Assembly (NCBI GenBank): GCA_001466705.2
Contig: LATX02000193.1
Location: 496,001-560,000, forward strand
Length of the DNA: 64,000 nucleotides
Origin: Moniliophthora roreri
Taxonomy: Eukaryota > Basidiomycota > Agaricomycetes > Agaricales > Marasmiaceae
Reading direction: 5' to 3'
Below the pieces are notes generated by a model that saw only the letters and a program-made list of their open reading frames with translations, had not been told where the DNA came from and ran no database searches. Made by a program: the position numbers and the translations under genes. This document shows, piece by piece, positions 11,256 through 26,300 of this stretch (positions within the stretch are counted from its first letter, which is position 1; every line of letters begins with the position of its first letter).

Positions 11256-14200
11256 GCGTGAAACTAGCTTGTCACTCGCCTTGTTATCCCGAATTCTCCG
11301 TCAAGTTCCTGAGCATAAGGACCATAAGCGCCTTTACACAAATCAAGCTTCTCTTCAACACAGTGTCAAACCGCATGGCGGAAAGGCGGGATCTTTGGTA
11401 TTTCAACATGATTGAGGAGGAAGTGTAGCAGATGCGCAGGTGGCTAGGGTTATGAACATTTAGTGACAAAGAGATAGAGTTTTTATGACTCACAGGTGTC
11501 GTCCCCGGGAGAGAGAATCGAGTATCGCATTTGTATAGAAAAGGTTCTGTTCATGTCAGTCGGGAAAAATTCATGAAAGCCGTTCACCGATAGGTATAAA
11601 TCTAGTGTCCCTATAGCGAGCTGCCCACATCCCATCACTCATTCTCTGGATCGAGAGTTCGTTTGTAGCACTGCAGAGGAAAATGACGTGCGATGTATAT
11701 GAGTGTCGCATCTAGTTTGAGACTGTCCGAACGAAATGCTTCCCACCTCTGTCGCATTTTATACTAGCCGAAAAACCTCCTCGGAGCCATTATAATAGCG
11801 TCACTCGTACCCAGAGCTAGGAACTCTCCATCGGTTGCGATACTTGGAGTTCGTACTCCGCCTGAGGATACCTAACTCGGACAGACTTGTAAGCGAATGA
11901 TTGAACTCGAATAACCAGTAGCCGACCGCTTTTGCCTGAGGTTGAGGTTCTAGGGAATCCTTATTCTTGACACCTGTTAAATATCGAAAAGAGCATTCCG
12001 AACGAAATATCAAGCGGACTCGAGCAGATTGTTGACAATGGCAAGGCTACATTATGGTGGAAGGCAAAACACGAATATGGGCGCTACCGGTAAGGTTTTT
12101 CAACCTGGCGACTGAATTATGGGTGCAGCAAAAAGAACAAATACAACTCGGATGAATACCACCAGAAATATTTTTCCAAGTGGGAAGCTAAACAGAAAAG
12201 GAGATGATTTTCCGTGTGTCCGTAGTATACAAGTCATGGATAGTATGAAATGGTATCAATACTCAACCACCCAACCATACGCTCGCCCCGTTGTGAACGA
12301 CAAACCTCAGCCTTTTTCGAGTTTCGGTTCTTCCCATGTGTCTTCGGAAGGTGTCATCAGCAAAATCCAAGTACACGTAAAACACGAAGAGATACACCTC
12401 GCAGCTCGAATCTCGACATTCAAAACTGTCTGGTGTACCTTTCCAACATCCTCTGCACGTCTTCGCACTCGCTAGATAAGTAAAAATGAGGTAGGTTGCC
12501 ATGAACCTGAGAAAGTAGTTGACCAGCAAGGGTTAACGAGGATATTCGCGGGAAGAGGGACGCTGTTGAGGTGCATGGCGTGCGTATTCTGGAGGAAAGG
12601 GGATTATAATCGGGTTATATAGCACTATAGGCTTGCAGACAGGTTTAAGAACGAGTTCTTCGGCGCTCCGAGACCGTGTTTTTGAGTTCCCGTCGTACAA
12701 GGCTAGTTGACGTTCTACATCCTATCTCTATCATCGGCTGCAGTCAAAACGATGTTTGAAAACACGCACGACCTCTCCAGTCTTCTGCGTTGACACGACA
12801 GACCTGCCGAACTCGTTAACTTGCGGCGTTTGGTTGACTACGCATGGGCCAAATTCAGTACAATGAATAAAGGAAGGCGTTGCGGATAACAGGAGCTGTG
12901 GGACCGTCTCTTGTTGATTTCGGAATCGATGTCGCACCAACCATTGCCTACGTACTAGTTCTGAGTAAGGTTATGTGAGGGAGAGTGGGAACGAAGACAT
13001 ACCCAAAAAATACGACTCTCAACGCCTCTGATACATCTTCCGGGCATGACAATTTTTCCCAATGGCAGTCTAGTAGCGTCCTCGAAAGTTCCAAGGTCAG
13101 GATAATATGCAAAGGGTCTTAAATCGACCTCGGCACACTCGTCATGAAAAGGAATCCTGATGGTATCGCAGGGACTCAGGCGTGTCGATACATAGCTAGA
13201 TGGAGTGCGGAGGACCATTGCTGTGTTACGGCGACGAGTGATGGGCAGAACGGCAGAAGGAGTCGAGAAGACCTACAAGATAAGACGTCAGCGACTCAGC
13301 CGTAAGCATCACTGGAAGCAAGGCATACTCACCATGCTCAAGTTCTTCAGCCAGCTCGTTGTGTCAGGCTATTGCGGATTCGAACGTGGTTCGTTTCATT
13401 CGAAGGCGTGTAGACGTTGAGATTTCTGAGGCAATCGTAGGATAGAAGACCGACGTGATGCAATAACGGCATTCCCGGCGTTTGCCATCGTCTCACCGCC
13501 AACACTTGATCTCTGAATCCAAAACTGAACCTAAATCTCATGCACGACAAACAAGTGAGGGTCCGCTCATTCGTTCCTATTTGATTATCTGACTCTTCGC
13601 AGCCTCCACTCAATCAGAAAACTCGTGTAGAGTACCTATCAACTCCCGAATCCACCTTGGCACGAAACGAACTTTGGAATCAGAAGCCTACTCGTCGGCA
13701 GTGGTCACGATGAACAGGGATTGGGATAGGATTGGGTTGATTCAGAACGAGTGCGACGAGGATCATGATTGGATGGTTAAGGGAGAAGATTCTCGCTTCC
13801 TCTGCCAAAACTACTATTGCGTACCTCATAGTCCTCCACGCAGCCTCGAACGTCTCGTCGTGCTCCTCTCTCCCTGATATTAGACACGCTTCCCTTCTCC
13901 CAAACCACTTTTATCAGACTATGCTAAGGCATCCCGAATCCGAGACCTTACACCTGCCCAATACGCATACGCAAGCGAAGGGGAGAGATCAACGAACACA
14001 ATCCCTCGGTAAAGTGAATTCCGAACTACGACGATGTGGGTAATCCATCGTGGACGGATGAGAAGGCTATGGGACGACGGATGTAGCAGTTGGGTATGTT
14101 CTCTTTCTTCAGTCCTCCACTAACTATCTCAAACTCAAATTGCTCACAGAGTACCGAATTGTGGATCGGAAATGATAGAAATCAGATCTCGAGTCTGCGA

Positions 14201-14515
14201 TGATAGGAAATTGAACTTCCGTTACCTCCATATCCACCATCTCACCACTAGTTCTATCGGTTGAACCCTGTCTCCAACTTGACTCCGAGTCTCATACACC
14301 GTTCAAATACCAGAATGAAGTATCGTATATTCAAAGTGAGGGTGTTCTCACTCGTCCTGTTACTTACCTGACCTTTTTCCCCCTCAGAGCCATCACTACC
14401 GAATTGAAACAACCGCGTTCAGTACCTCTCAGCATTCGACGAGATCGCGGCTACGAGCCTTATGAACAGCGGCAGTGCTACCTTCGCCAATACCTCCCTC
14501 GCCAAAACCACTTTC
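11256..14515 (-). repeat. Repeat family copy B
   Basis: This copy extends further left than copy A. The 11256-12570 part matches 17140-18350 of copy C, and its first 100 bp match 21633 of copy E. The shared landmarks fall near 12665 (GGCGCTCCGAG), 12849, 13086 and 13330. The segment from about 13880 to 14515 is nearly identical to 19300-19948 of copy C, indicating a recent duplication or gene conversion, whereas the rest is clearly diverged. Minus-strand segments keep open frames with splice-like ends but contain stops, so no gene is called. Confidence 0.6.
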
Positions 14516-14516
14516 N
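14516..14516. other. Single ambiguous base at a junction between two repeat types
   Basis: To the left the sequence follows copy C (ending at the CCACTTTC of 19948). To the right it follows copy E from about 21857 (GTGTGTATTC). The unresolved base lies exactly at the switch, as expected for an assembly join or a recombination point. Confidence 0.75.
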
Positions 14517-15480
14517 GTGTGTGTATTCCGCAGGAAAAGACGTCGGGTTCGGGGTTGTTGCAGGCTTCTTTGAAAGTGATTTCTTCGGCGCTCCGAGATC
14601 GTCTTTCTGTATTGTCGAGTTCTCGTCGTACGAAGCTAGTCGTCCTTTCGGTCTTTGCCACCAGTCGCAGTCGAAATAAGCTTGGCAAGTCGCACCATCT
14701 CTCCAAACTGCGTCGACATGGGAGACCTACCGAGCTCTAACAGTTGTGGTTTGGTTTGACTACGTGTGGACCAAATTCAGCAGAATGAACAAAGGAGGGG
14801 GTCACGAATGACAGGAACAGCGGGATCGTCTCTTGTTGGTTTCGAGATCGATGTCGCACCACCCCTTGCCTATGTACTAGTTCCGAGTAAGGTTGTGTGA
14901 GGGGGGAGTAGGAAGGAAGACATACCCCAAAAAAATACGATGTACTTTCAGCACCTCCAGTTTACCTTCCAGGCATGAAAGCCTTTCACGATGGCAGTCA
15001 AGGAGCGTCGTCGACAGTTCCAAGGCCAGGATAACGTGCAAGGGGCCTTAAATCAATTTTGGCGCATTCGTCATATCCAAAAAGATCTTGAAGGTATCGC
15101 GGAGGCCCAGGCATGTCGATACATAACTGGATAGACTTGCAGTGGACCATTGCTATGTGTTACGGGTTGGTAAACGACGAGTGATAAGTGGAATGCCAGA
15201 ATCAATAGGGAAGGAGTCGAGAATACCCACAAGATACGACGTCGGCCGTGAGCCTCACTGGAAGCAAGGTGTACTCACCATGCTCAAGTTCTTCAGCCAG
15301 CTCAATATTCCAAAGTCGCTATTGCGGTCTGCAGAGGGATTGTGTGCGTAAACGTTGAGACTTCTGAGGCAGTCGTAGGATGGAAGACCAACGCAATGAT
15401 GGGAAATGACAACAGTGAACATGACATTTCGGCATTTGCCACCAGGGCTAGAAAGACAACCATCCAAAACTTTTTTGTTG
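14517..15480 (-). repeat. Repeat family copy D (close relative of copy E)
   Basis: This short copy aligns almost end to end with 21857-22803 of copy E at high identity, apart from small indels. Landmarks are GGCGCTCCGAG near 14589, CAAATTCAGC near 14772, TTCCAAGGCCAGG near 15020 and CTCACCATGCTCAA near 15275. On the minus strand it retains the AEELEHG/GTGAGT exon end and an open LELSTTLLDCH frame. Confidence 0.6.
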
Positions 15481-15493
15481 AGGAATATGAGGT

Positions 15494-16046
<553 letters not shown>

Positions 16047-16118
16047 TCAATATCCCAATGCTCCTGCACACAAACAGGCAACTCACCTATTCTAACCCAC
16101 TCCTAGTATATATGCTCG

Positions 16119-16915
<797 letters not shown>

Positions 16916-17139
16916 ATTCGTGTGGGGTGAATTAGGAGAAGGTATAGGCACGCTGGTGAAGGGGTAAAGAGAGGATGAGAATAGGGGCTGTAGTACGACG
17001 AGGCAAGAAACGGAGTTCGAAATCCATCACACAAAATGTCCAAAGGCGATGACGGGTTATGGGCGGCTAAAACGCCGGAAACTCGTCTGCGCCTGGTAAT
17101 AGGTAGGTATAACTGTAGTCAACCCAGCCTCCTCTAACA

Positions 17140-20100
17140 GCTTTCAAAAAGCTTCTCTTCAACAGTGTCAAACCACATAGTGGAAAGGCGGGATCTTCGG
17201 AATTCCAAAATGATAGAGGAAGAGGGGTAGCAGATGAGCAGGTAGCTGAGGTTATGAACATTTATTAGTGGCAAGAAGACAGAATCCCCATGGCTCATGG
17301 TATCGTCTCGGGAGGGAAAGCCGAGTATCGTATTCATAGAGAAAAGAGTCAGGTCGTGATAATCGGAATCGTGCATGTCGTTCACCGGTGGGTGCAAGTC
17401 TGGGATTCCTATAATATGTTGTTCACATCCCACCAATCATTCTCTGGATCGAGTGTTGATTTGTGATGACGTGCGATGTATACGAGTGTCGTATCTAGTG
17501 TGAGGCTGTCCGAACGAAACGCCTCCCTCCCACCTCCGTCGCATTTTATACCAGCCGAAGAACTTCTTCGAGTCATTACATACCGTCCACTCATACCCAG
17601 AGCTAGGAATTCGCGATATTTGGAGGTTCATACTCTGCCTTAGTCTTGTTACAAGACTTTGTTGTCGACGCTCCAGGTATTCACTGATAACTCCGCCTGA
17701 GGATCCCTAGCTTGAAGCGAACGATCGAACTCAAATAACCAGTAGCCGGCCGTTTTTTGCCTGAGGTTCTAGAGAATTGCTGGCGCCTGTAGGGTATCGA
17801 GAAAGAGTATTCTGAACGATATCAAGCGGGCTCGGGCAGAATGTTGATAATGGCAAGGGTATGGTGGAAGGCAAAATGCGACGCGGCGAATATGAGTGCT
17901 ACCGGTAAAATTTTTCAGTTTGGCGACTAAATTGTGGGTACAGCAAAAGCAGGTGGGAAGCTAAACAGAAAAGGAAATGATTTTCCGTGTGCCGCGGTAT
18001 ACGAGCCATGGATCGTATGAAAAGGTATCAATGCACAACCACCCAACCATACGCTCGTCTCGTCATGAACGATGAACCTCAGCCTTCTTCGAGTTTTGCT
18101 TTCTTCCTGTGTGTCTTCGGAACGTGTCGTTAGCGAACACAAAGTACATGCAAAACGCGGAGGAATGCACCTTTCGGCTCGAGTCTTAACGTTTAAGACT
18201 ACCCGGTGGACTTTTCCAATGTTCTTTGTACGTCTTTGCAGTCGCCGGATAAGTAGAAAATGAGATAATCATGAATTTGAAGGAAACAGTTGGCCCAGCA
18301 AGCGTTAATGAGGATCTTCGCGGAATGGAGTACACTGTTGAGGCGCATGGAGTGTGTAATCAGGAAGAAAGGGCGTCAGATTCGGGGGCATATAGCGCTA
18401 TAGTCTTGTAGACAGGTTTGAAACGAGTTCTTCGGCGCTCCGAGATTGGCTTCCTCCGTAGTACGTTGACCTTGTACATCCCAGCGCTGCCATCAGACGG
18501 AGCCAAAACCATGTTTGGAAACACGCACGACTTCTCCAGTCTTCTACGTCGACGCAGCAGACCTGCCGAGCTCTAAACCTGTGGTCTTGGGCGCGTGGAC
18601 CAAATTCAGCGCAATGAATAAAGGAAGGTGTTGCAGATAACAGGAGCTGTGGGACCGTCTCTTGTTGGTTTCGGAATCAATGTTGCACCAACGATTGCCT
18701 ACGTACTAGTTCTGAGTAAGGTTATGTGAGGGAAAGTAGGAACGAAGACATACCGCAAAACAATACGATATACTCTCAGCACCTCCGATACGTCTTCCGG
18801 GCATGAAAATCTTTCACCATGGCAGTCAAGTAGCGTCCTCGACAGTTCCAAGGCCAGGATAACGTGCAAGGGGTCTTAAATCGACCTTGGCACACTCGTC
18901 ATGAAAAGGAATCCTGAGGGTATCGCAGGGACTCAGGCGTGTCGATACATAGCTGGATGGAGTGCAGAGGACCATTGCTGTGTTATGGCGACGAGTGATG
19001 GCAGAATCGATAGGGAAGGAGTCGAGGCAGTCATCGACGTGATGCAATAACAGTGAACACGGCATTCCCGGCGTTTGCCAAGACATCCACCAACACCTCT
19101 CCAACAAAATGTCATGCACGACAAACAAGTGAGGGTCCGCTCATTCATTCCTATTAGATTAGATTATCTGACCTTTCTTCTTCGCAACCTCCACCATCGA
19201 TCGGCCAGTTAACGAAGGAGACTCTCACTTCCTTTGCTAAAATCACAATTGCATACCTCACAGCTGCCCCCTACCCAGGCGATGGCATCAGTCTCGAACA
19301 CCTCGTCGTGTTCCTCTTCCTGATATCAGACACGCTTCCCTTCTCCCAAACCACTTTTGCCAGACTATGCTAAGGCATCCCGAACGCGAGAACTTACACC
19401 TGCCCAATACGCATACGCAAGCGAAGAGGAGATCAACGAACACAAGCCCTCGGTAAAATGAATTACGAACTACGACGATGTGGGTAATCCATCGTGGAGA
19501 AGGCTGTGGGACGACGGATGTAGCAGTTGGGTATGTTCTCTTTCTTCAGTCCTCCACTAACTATCTCAAACTCAAATTGCTCACAGAGTACCGAATTGTG
19601 GATCGGAAATGATAGAAATCAGATCTCGAGTCTGCGATGATAGGAAATTGAACTTCCGTTACCTCCATATCCACCATCTCACCACTAGTTCTATCGGTTG
19701 AACCCTGTCTCCAACTTGACTCCGAGTCTCATACACCGTTCAAATACCAGAATGAAGTATCGTATATTCAAAGTGAGGGTGTTCTCACTCGTCCTGTTAC
19801 TTACCTGACCTTTTTCCCCCTCAGAGCCATCACTACCGAATTGAAACAACCGCGTTCAGTACCTCTCAGCATTCGACGAGATCGCGGCTACGAGCCTTAT
19901 GAACAGCGGCAGTGCTATCTTCGTCAATACCTCGCTCGCCAAAACCACTTTCGTCGTGTTGTTTCATTCCAACTCATCCAGACGGTGCTGTGGTGTTCTA
20001 AGGACGGTGGGATGGAAAGGTGCCGAATTTCAGTAATGCGAGAAGATGAATGAGAGGTGCAGCTGCCAGGATCGGGCTACCGTTAGCCGATTTCCAAACT

Positions 20101-20600
20101 ACGAAACACACCCTTATAGTCATCACATTTACTTCCTTCTCCGCCAACGTCATCGTATTCGAGTCTGGATTTGTCTCGTCCAGACCACCAGAACCATTAG
20201 TGACACCAACTCCCAGCATCTTCGACGCCATAATTAGGTGCAACTTCTTTTCCTGGCCTAACGTTGCCTCTGTGGGAAGAGATTCACCTAGAGATGTCTT
20301 CGAAGATATGCGCTCCGGCTTGGCGATTTGGCGATTTGAAGAGTGCATCAGATGGAGGGGAAGAAGATGGCCTGTCGTTCGGATGCCTGTGAACGAGAAC
20401 GTGCATGGGGCAATCTATTACTGACACGTGTTGGTGCGTTCGCGGCTGGTCCTCCCTAGCCTCAGCCAAGCAGTCTCCAAGGCGGTTTTGGTACATAGTT
20501 TGGGTTAAGGGATCGTACGTTTGGGGTACTGGTGCTTTACATTTCTGACATAGGACATCACCTCGACCTCGATAACTTTGCACACACACGAGTCTTATTA
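17140..20600 (-). repeat. Repeat family copy C
   Basis: This long copy matches copy B from its left end and copy A at its right end. The 20046-20590 part corresponds to 5396-5914 of copy A, with similar reading on both strands: plus strand MRGAAARxGLPLADFQT, minus strand VWKSANGSP. Landmarks are GGCGCTCCGAG near 18435, CAAATTCAGC near 18600, TTCCAAGGCCAGG near 18844. The strand carrying any former gene is undecided here. Stops and small indels differ among copies, consistent with independent decay. Confidence 0.6.
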
Positions 20601-21026
20601 CACAAGTTCGGGTTGGGCATTGAGCAATATACCATGTATTTCGCTATTGTCTACCCATACTTATGTACGATCTAGTCGTACATATATCTGATGGTTATGG
20701 TCATATTGTACGTATCGGCCGCCAGGATAATCAGAATGTGAAGGAGCCCTTGAAGTTAATAGTGGATGCGAGTAATGCGTAGATGGCAATGGTGATACAT
20801 ATCTGGAGATCGGAAGATCAGGTACCACGATCATGAAGACGTGAATTGCTCGGACGTCAACAAAAATCTCTGGTGAGTCGTTCCAATGTTTGGCGCATTT
20901 GGCCCCTGTTTGACCCTGCTTGCTGCCTCACGATATGATTTAAGTTCTCAAACTTCAACCATTCACGCGTTACGACCTACGAACATCAACGACCTACTTA
21001 CATTGCCTTCCCAGACCACATTTCTC

Positions 21027-21497
21027 ATGTCCGACACGCCCTCACACTCATCTGTGGAGACTGCGGCACCATTGCAGGCTACCTCATCGAAAAGCCATGC
21101 CAACCGCAAACGTCGTACAGAAATCATTGCTGGCATCGTCATCTCCCCTTCCGAAGCGGTCAAATGGATATCCAGATTACTCGACAAGCAGCTCGCCGAT
21201 GATGGTAGTGACGACTTTACTGCCTTGCTCCACCTCAAAATGTTGGGGAAACGTAAACGTCTAGACGTCCTCATGATCGCGCAGAGCGAATGTATAACCC
21301 CGGATGGTGCTTTCATCCGTCAGCCGTTCATGGTTGTAACTCACCGAAAGATGGGCAAGTTCTATAACCGCGATGAGACTGGTAATGAGGAGGTCAAGGA
21401 AGAGAGCCTCAAAATGACACGGAGCAAGTTGGATGACGCGGTCCAGGCTTACTTGAAGGACAAAGGTGGGTTGCAGAAGTTAGAACGTATTGTCTGA
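21027..21497 (+). CDS. Hypothetical basic protein, intronless
   Basis: This is a 156-residue single-exon frame from ATG 21027 to TGA 21495-21497. The frame is open further upstream to 20886, but the Ser-rich start at 21027 looks more natural. The N-terminal 25 residues are polar and low-complexity, then comes a KRRTE basic patch and a compact domain with an EAVKWISRLLDKQL helix. The C-terminal helix is charged and ends in GLQKLERIV. It has no recognised motif and lies between repeat copies C and E. It looks like a genuine lineage-specific gene. Confidence 0.5.
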   Translation: MSDTPSHSSVETAAPLQATSSKSHANRKRRTEIIAGIVISPSEAVKWISRLLDKQLADDGSDDFTALLHLKMLGKRKRLDVLMIAQSECITPDGAFIRQPFMVVTHRKMGKFYNRDETGNEEVKEESLKMTRSKLDDAVQAYLKDKGGLQKLERIV

Positions 21498-21632
21498 TTG
21501 TGTGTTTGCTGATGTGCACCTGTAGGGGTCACTGATTTGGGCTTCTACACTTATTTCTATCAATAAATACAAAGGTCATTGGTCGCAGCCTGATTTCAAG
21601 AATGCTCTACATGACATGAAAATAATTAACCT

Positions 21633-22860
21633 GCGTGAAATTAGTTTGTCACTCACCTCGTTGCCCCGAATTCTCCGTCAAGTTCCTGAGCATGAGGACC
21701 ATAAGCGCCCTCATATGAACTCAGCATCCTTTTCAATATCTTCTGCACGTCTTCGCAATGTCCGAATAAGTGCAAAACGAGGTAGCCATGAATCTGAAGC
21801 AGTCGACCAGAAAGCGTGAACGAGGATTTGCGGGACTGAAGACGCTGTTGGGTGTATAGAGTGTGTATTCTGGAGGAAAAGACATTGGATTCGGGGTTGT
21901 TGCAGGCTTCTTTGAAAGTGATTTCTTCGGCGCTCCGAGATCGGCTTTCCGTATTGTTGAATTCTCGTCGTACGAAGCTCGTCCTTTCGGTCTTTGCCGC
22001 CAGTCGCAGTCGAAATAAGCTTGGCAAGTCGCTCCATCTCTCCAAACTGCGTCGACATGGGAGACCTACCGAGCTCTAACAATTGTGGCTTGGTTTGACT
22101 ACGTGTGGACCAAATTCAGCAGAATGAATAAAGGAGGGGGTCGCGAATGACAGGAACAGCGGGATCGTCTCTTGTTGGTTTCGAAATCGATGTCGCACCA
22201 CCCCTTGCCTAGTTCCGAGTAAGGTTGTGTGAGGGGGGAGTAGGAAGGAAGACATACCCCAAAAAAAGACGATATACTTTCAGTACCTCCAGTTTACCTT
22301 CCAGGCATGAAAGCTCTTCACGATGGCAGTCAAGGAGCGTCGTCGACAGTTCCAAGGCCAGGATAACGTGCAAGGGGCCTTAAATCAATTTTGGCGCATT
22401 CGTCATATCCAAAAAGGTATCTTGAGGGTATCGCGGAGGCCCAGGCGTGTCGATACATAACTGGATAGACTTGCAGTGGACCATTGCTATGTGTTACGGG
22501 TTGGTAAATGACGAGTGATGAGTGGAATGGCAGAATCGATGAGGAGGGAGTCGAGAATACCTACAAGATACGACGTCGGCCGTGAGCCTCACTGGAAGCA
22601 AGGCGTACTCACCATGCTCAAGTTCTTCAGCCAGCTCAATATTCCGAAGTCGCTATTGCGGTCTGCAGAGGGATCGTGTGCGTAAACGTTGAGACTTCTG
22701 AGGCAGTCGTAGGATGGAAGACTGATGCGATGATGGGAAATGACAACAGTGAACGCGACATTTCGGCGTTTGCCACCAGGGCTAGAAAGACAACCATCCA
22801 AAACTTTTTTGGTCTATTACTGAGGTGTTCATACATACAAATACACATCGTGATGTAGTA
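21633..22860 (-). repeat. Repeat family copy E
   Basis: This copy retains the longest uninterrupted minus-strand exon of the family. A frame from about 22045 down to 21654 ends in ...LDGEFGATR directly at a GTGAGT donor (minus strand), and contains HCEDVQKILKRM, which is recognisable in copy B as CEDVQRMLER. Other minus-strand exon-like segments carry AEELEHG and LELSTTLLDCH. It is probably the least decayed copy, so it is the best query for identifying the family. Confidence 0.6.
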
Positions 22861-22962
22861 CTACAGTTTTTTTGAGTATTTTGAATGGTCGTAGCATGAG
22901 ACGCACGAGGCATCCCACATTGTTATGTGTAAGCAGCGGAGATTTTCTCCCCTACTTACCAT

Positions 22963-23382
22963 GACGGTCACTGTGGACCGTGGCGCGTTACCTTATTCCT
23001 CTCTTTCCGGGTCTTGCGATGAAAGCCGAACGCAGTTAATTAGTCCACACTTGAAGGAGGAGGAACTTCGTAGCGCCTTTCTGTCCATGTCGCGTAACTA
23101 CCGTCGCCATCTCGATACACGCGCAAGTGCACGCGGGTTGCTGAGCTAGGAGTGGATAGGTGTGTTGCAAGTGACTCACGCCGCTGAAATTGTGTGCTAA
23201 TCATCTCATTTAGGTCGTTTCTTTCGGATGTAGAAGAATCTGGCAAGATTCGAGAACTCTTTATGACGGACCAGAAGAGTGGTGCATTCAAGTACATCAC
23301 TATGGGACTACATATCTCGACGTGATGGAGTGCGAGGAGTGCGTGTGCAAGTTGACGTAAAATCACCTCTCGAATCGGGCCA
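22963..23382 (+). other. Possible 5' exons of the PH-CH-kinase gene, unresolved
   Basis: An ATG at 22963 opens a 62-codon frame, and a second open segment (about 23215-23350, containing YDGPEEWCIQVHHYG) follows a plausible acceptor. I could not find a phase-consistent join from these to the exon at 23383. A long minus-strand frame also overlaps here and could be coincidental. Confidence 0.3.
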
Positions 23383-26300
23383 GGAAGAAAATTGTGGTTT
23401 GGTACTAGCCTCCGCGAAGGCATTGTTGTCATCTCGAAGGATATAGACAAGTCCGAGGATAACTTTTCCCTCCGATACACTCGGTCCCGAATCATTCGCC
23501 TCGATCTTTTCAAGTTAGCGCCCTCTACGCGTCGTCCTCAACAGCAACAGCAACGCGCTCAAGTAACCATAGTACCATGGTCACCTGCCTTGACTGACAG
23601 TATGTTCTCGACATTCCTCTCTTTGGACGATTTATATACATTGTTTAGCGCTCAGAGAAGAGGTCATGACGACGAGCGAGGCAGTATCTGTCCTTTCGCC
23701 TATCCCTGTCTGTCGCTTTTCCCTCTCCAACATCTTGGGTGCTAGCACCTCGTCCGGCTGGTCCTTCCTGGGATATGGTTTTAACAAACCGTTCATATTC
23801 GTATTCGCATGCAGCGATCTTACGCAGCGGGCGCGTAGAGGTCAAAAAGGCTGGAATCGGTTTGACAACTTGGAAAGGATGGAAAGAGAGATGGCTGGTC
23901 CTCAAGTCAAAAACTCTTATCGCGTATAAAGACGTGTGTTCTCTATACCCCTACCAATCCATTCCTCGAAACTAACAGCGGCGTTTGCAGTCGAACGAAG
24001 TTGAAATATCCTTCTACGTCCCCCTCGAAACTCTTAAACGTCTGGAACATCGTGGTCAACGATGCATCCTGCTTGTCGGCTCCAATGCACAATATTACCT
24101 CTCCTTTCCGAGTAACAATCAACTAGAAGGATGGTGTCGCGATATACGGGACTTGGTACCAAGCACAAATCCGAACCGTGGGTTGGAACTGATGTTGAAT
24201 ATTACGGCGCCTGTTGGTGATGCAAACGATGTGGTTGGGCAAATTATTGATGATTATGCGGTGCAGTGTTTAGCTTCTTTTTTTCTGATTGATCAACAAC
24301 TAAGCGAACTCTTCCTCTTATACAGTCTCCTGAAGAAGAAAGCCCGAATAATTCACCTGACCACTCGTTCTCCCCCTCTACCAACGAAACCTGCGTCGAT
24401 CAAGTTCAACTCCGAGTTGAAGCTACTGCCACAAAGGTTGTAAAACGCCAAGACCAACCTCCGCTCCAGCCAGACCAACGAACCATCATCCGACATGCCA
24501 TATCCATTCTCACGCATTCAATGGAACCACGTCTACTCCGGATCAGTGATCCAGGAGGTGGGAAAAGCTTCGACCTCGTAGACCTTCGTCTTCGACCACT
24601 CTTGAGGCTCAAGCGAAAATGGACCCATCTCCCAGAGGATCAACTTCAAGGGCACGATGAAAAGGAGATGCGAGCGTTCTCAGAAGCGCTACTTGATGGA
24701 TATGTTCTTTGCCAGTGCGTACTTATTGAAGCTGTTGAACAATGGCCTAGGCTTATACAGCTTTTTTTCCCTTCATTCAGATTTTACAACACTTTGCATT
24801 CGAATCCTGTGATACGACCCGATATACGGGATACGGTCAACGTAGCAAAGTTTCTCGCGCAATGTGTTGATTCGGGCCTCCCGGCGGACGATATTTTTCA
24901 GCTGAAAGATATCGAAGAAGCGTCGGCGGAATCACTCGCTCGTGTTGCTCGTACGATTGCTTCTCTGGTCAAAGTCGTCAGGGATAGCTCGAGTAGATCA
25001 AGAGCAAAGCGGGCTTTGATTAGTGGGAAGACGACGGATTGTGTTGAAGAGAAGTGGGCAGAGAAGTGGATCGAGACGAGGTTGGAGAAGAAGAGTTTGA
25101 GGTTTGATCCTGATTCCGAGTTTGTTCCTTCGGAGGGCATACATAGGATTGGGATCGAAGTGAAGGATGAGGGAGTAACATGTAAGATACCCAAGGTATG
25201 TTGTGTTATCGTTGAAGGGATTCGGTGCTGATGGGCATCTGAATAGGTCTATCAGAACCTACTCAACTTTTTAACTAATATATCACTACAGTATTCGTCC
25301 CAGCGGAGCGTAAGGTGCGTTGCATCTGCATCACCTTCCTTAAAGTATTCAAGCGAATTCATGCTCTTTAGCCTCCGACGTGCTCTCGACAACCTTTCTC
25401 GGTTTATTTGTTCTCTAGATCTTATATCCAGTCTTGTAGAGAGTCGAGGCTATCGACTCCGTTTACTCCAGGTTCGTCCCCCTTTTTCCGTCAGAACATG
25501 ACTAACGAGACACATGACAGATTTCCGCGGAATTCAAACTCAAACCTACAGAAAACCAAAGACTTCGCGATGCTTTACGCAAAGACGAAGAGGCTATCGC
25601 AAATCTACTAAATTCTGCTGTCGGGCCCGGAGAGAACGAGTTCAAGGAAGCGTTACTCAGCTTACAGGGCGAAGATGCGCAAAGTTGTGTTGACTTGATT
25701 CAAGATGTACATCCCTCTCTTTTTCATACCCCTTGCCAACTTACATCTTCATCTCATGATAGATCCTAGACAAATGCAATCCTGAGCACGACGAACTAAA
25801 ACATAAAGCGCAACGGCTGCTCGTCAAGCTATCCGAGGCTCAAGACATCTTACCTTCATCTCTCTTTATCAAAGGTGTTAAACGTCAGGACACCGATGCT
25901 CACTTTGGTGGTTCATTTGGAGATATCTACCGCGCGATGTATAGAAGCTCAGAGGTTGCGATCAAGCGGATACGTGTGTTCCAGGATACGGTGGCGAGAG
26001 ATCGTCGGAAGATCTTCAGAGTGCGTTACGCCTCGTAGTACATCATCTGTCATACTGACATGAACGTTCCTTTCACCAGGGTCTCTGTCGAGAGGCTATC
26101 CTCTGGCGAACACTAAAGCACCCGTTCGTCTTATCGTTCTTTGGCGTGGATTCAGATACTTTTCCTGGACTGTTCTGCTTGGTGTCACCTTGGATGGCAA
26201 ACGGAACGATCCTGAAACACTTGGGCGATACTGGTGGGCAGGACGTTGATTTACGGGTGCGTTATGTTCTCGAGTCCGAGTTTCCTGGACACTCACATGT

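Noticed and set aside
23040..23513. A 157-codon minus-strand frame
   Set aside because: It overlaps plus-strand exon-like sequence upstream of the PH domain and lacks recognisable motifs; kept only as a caveat for the 5' end of that gene.
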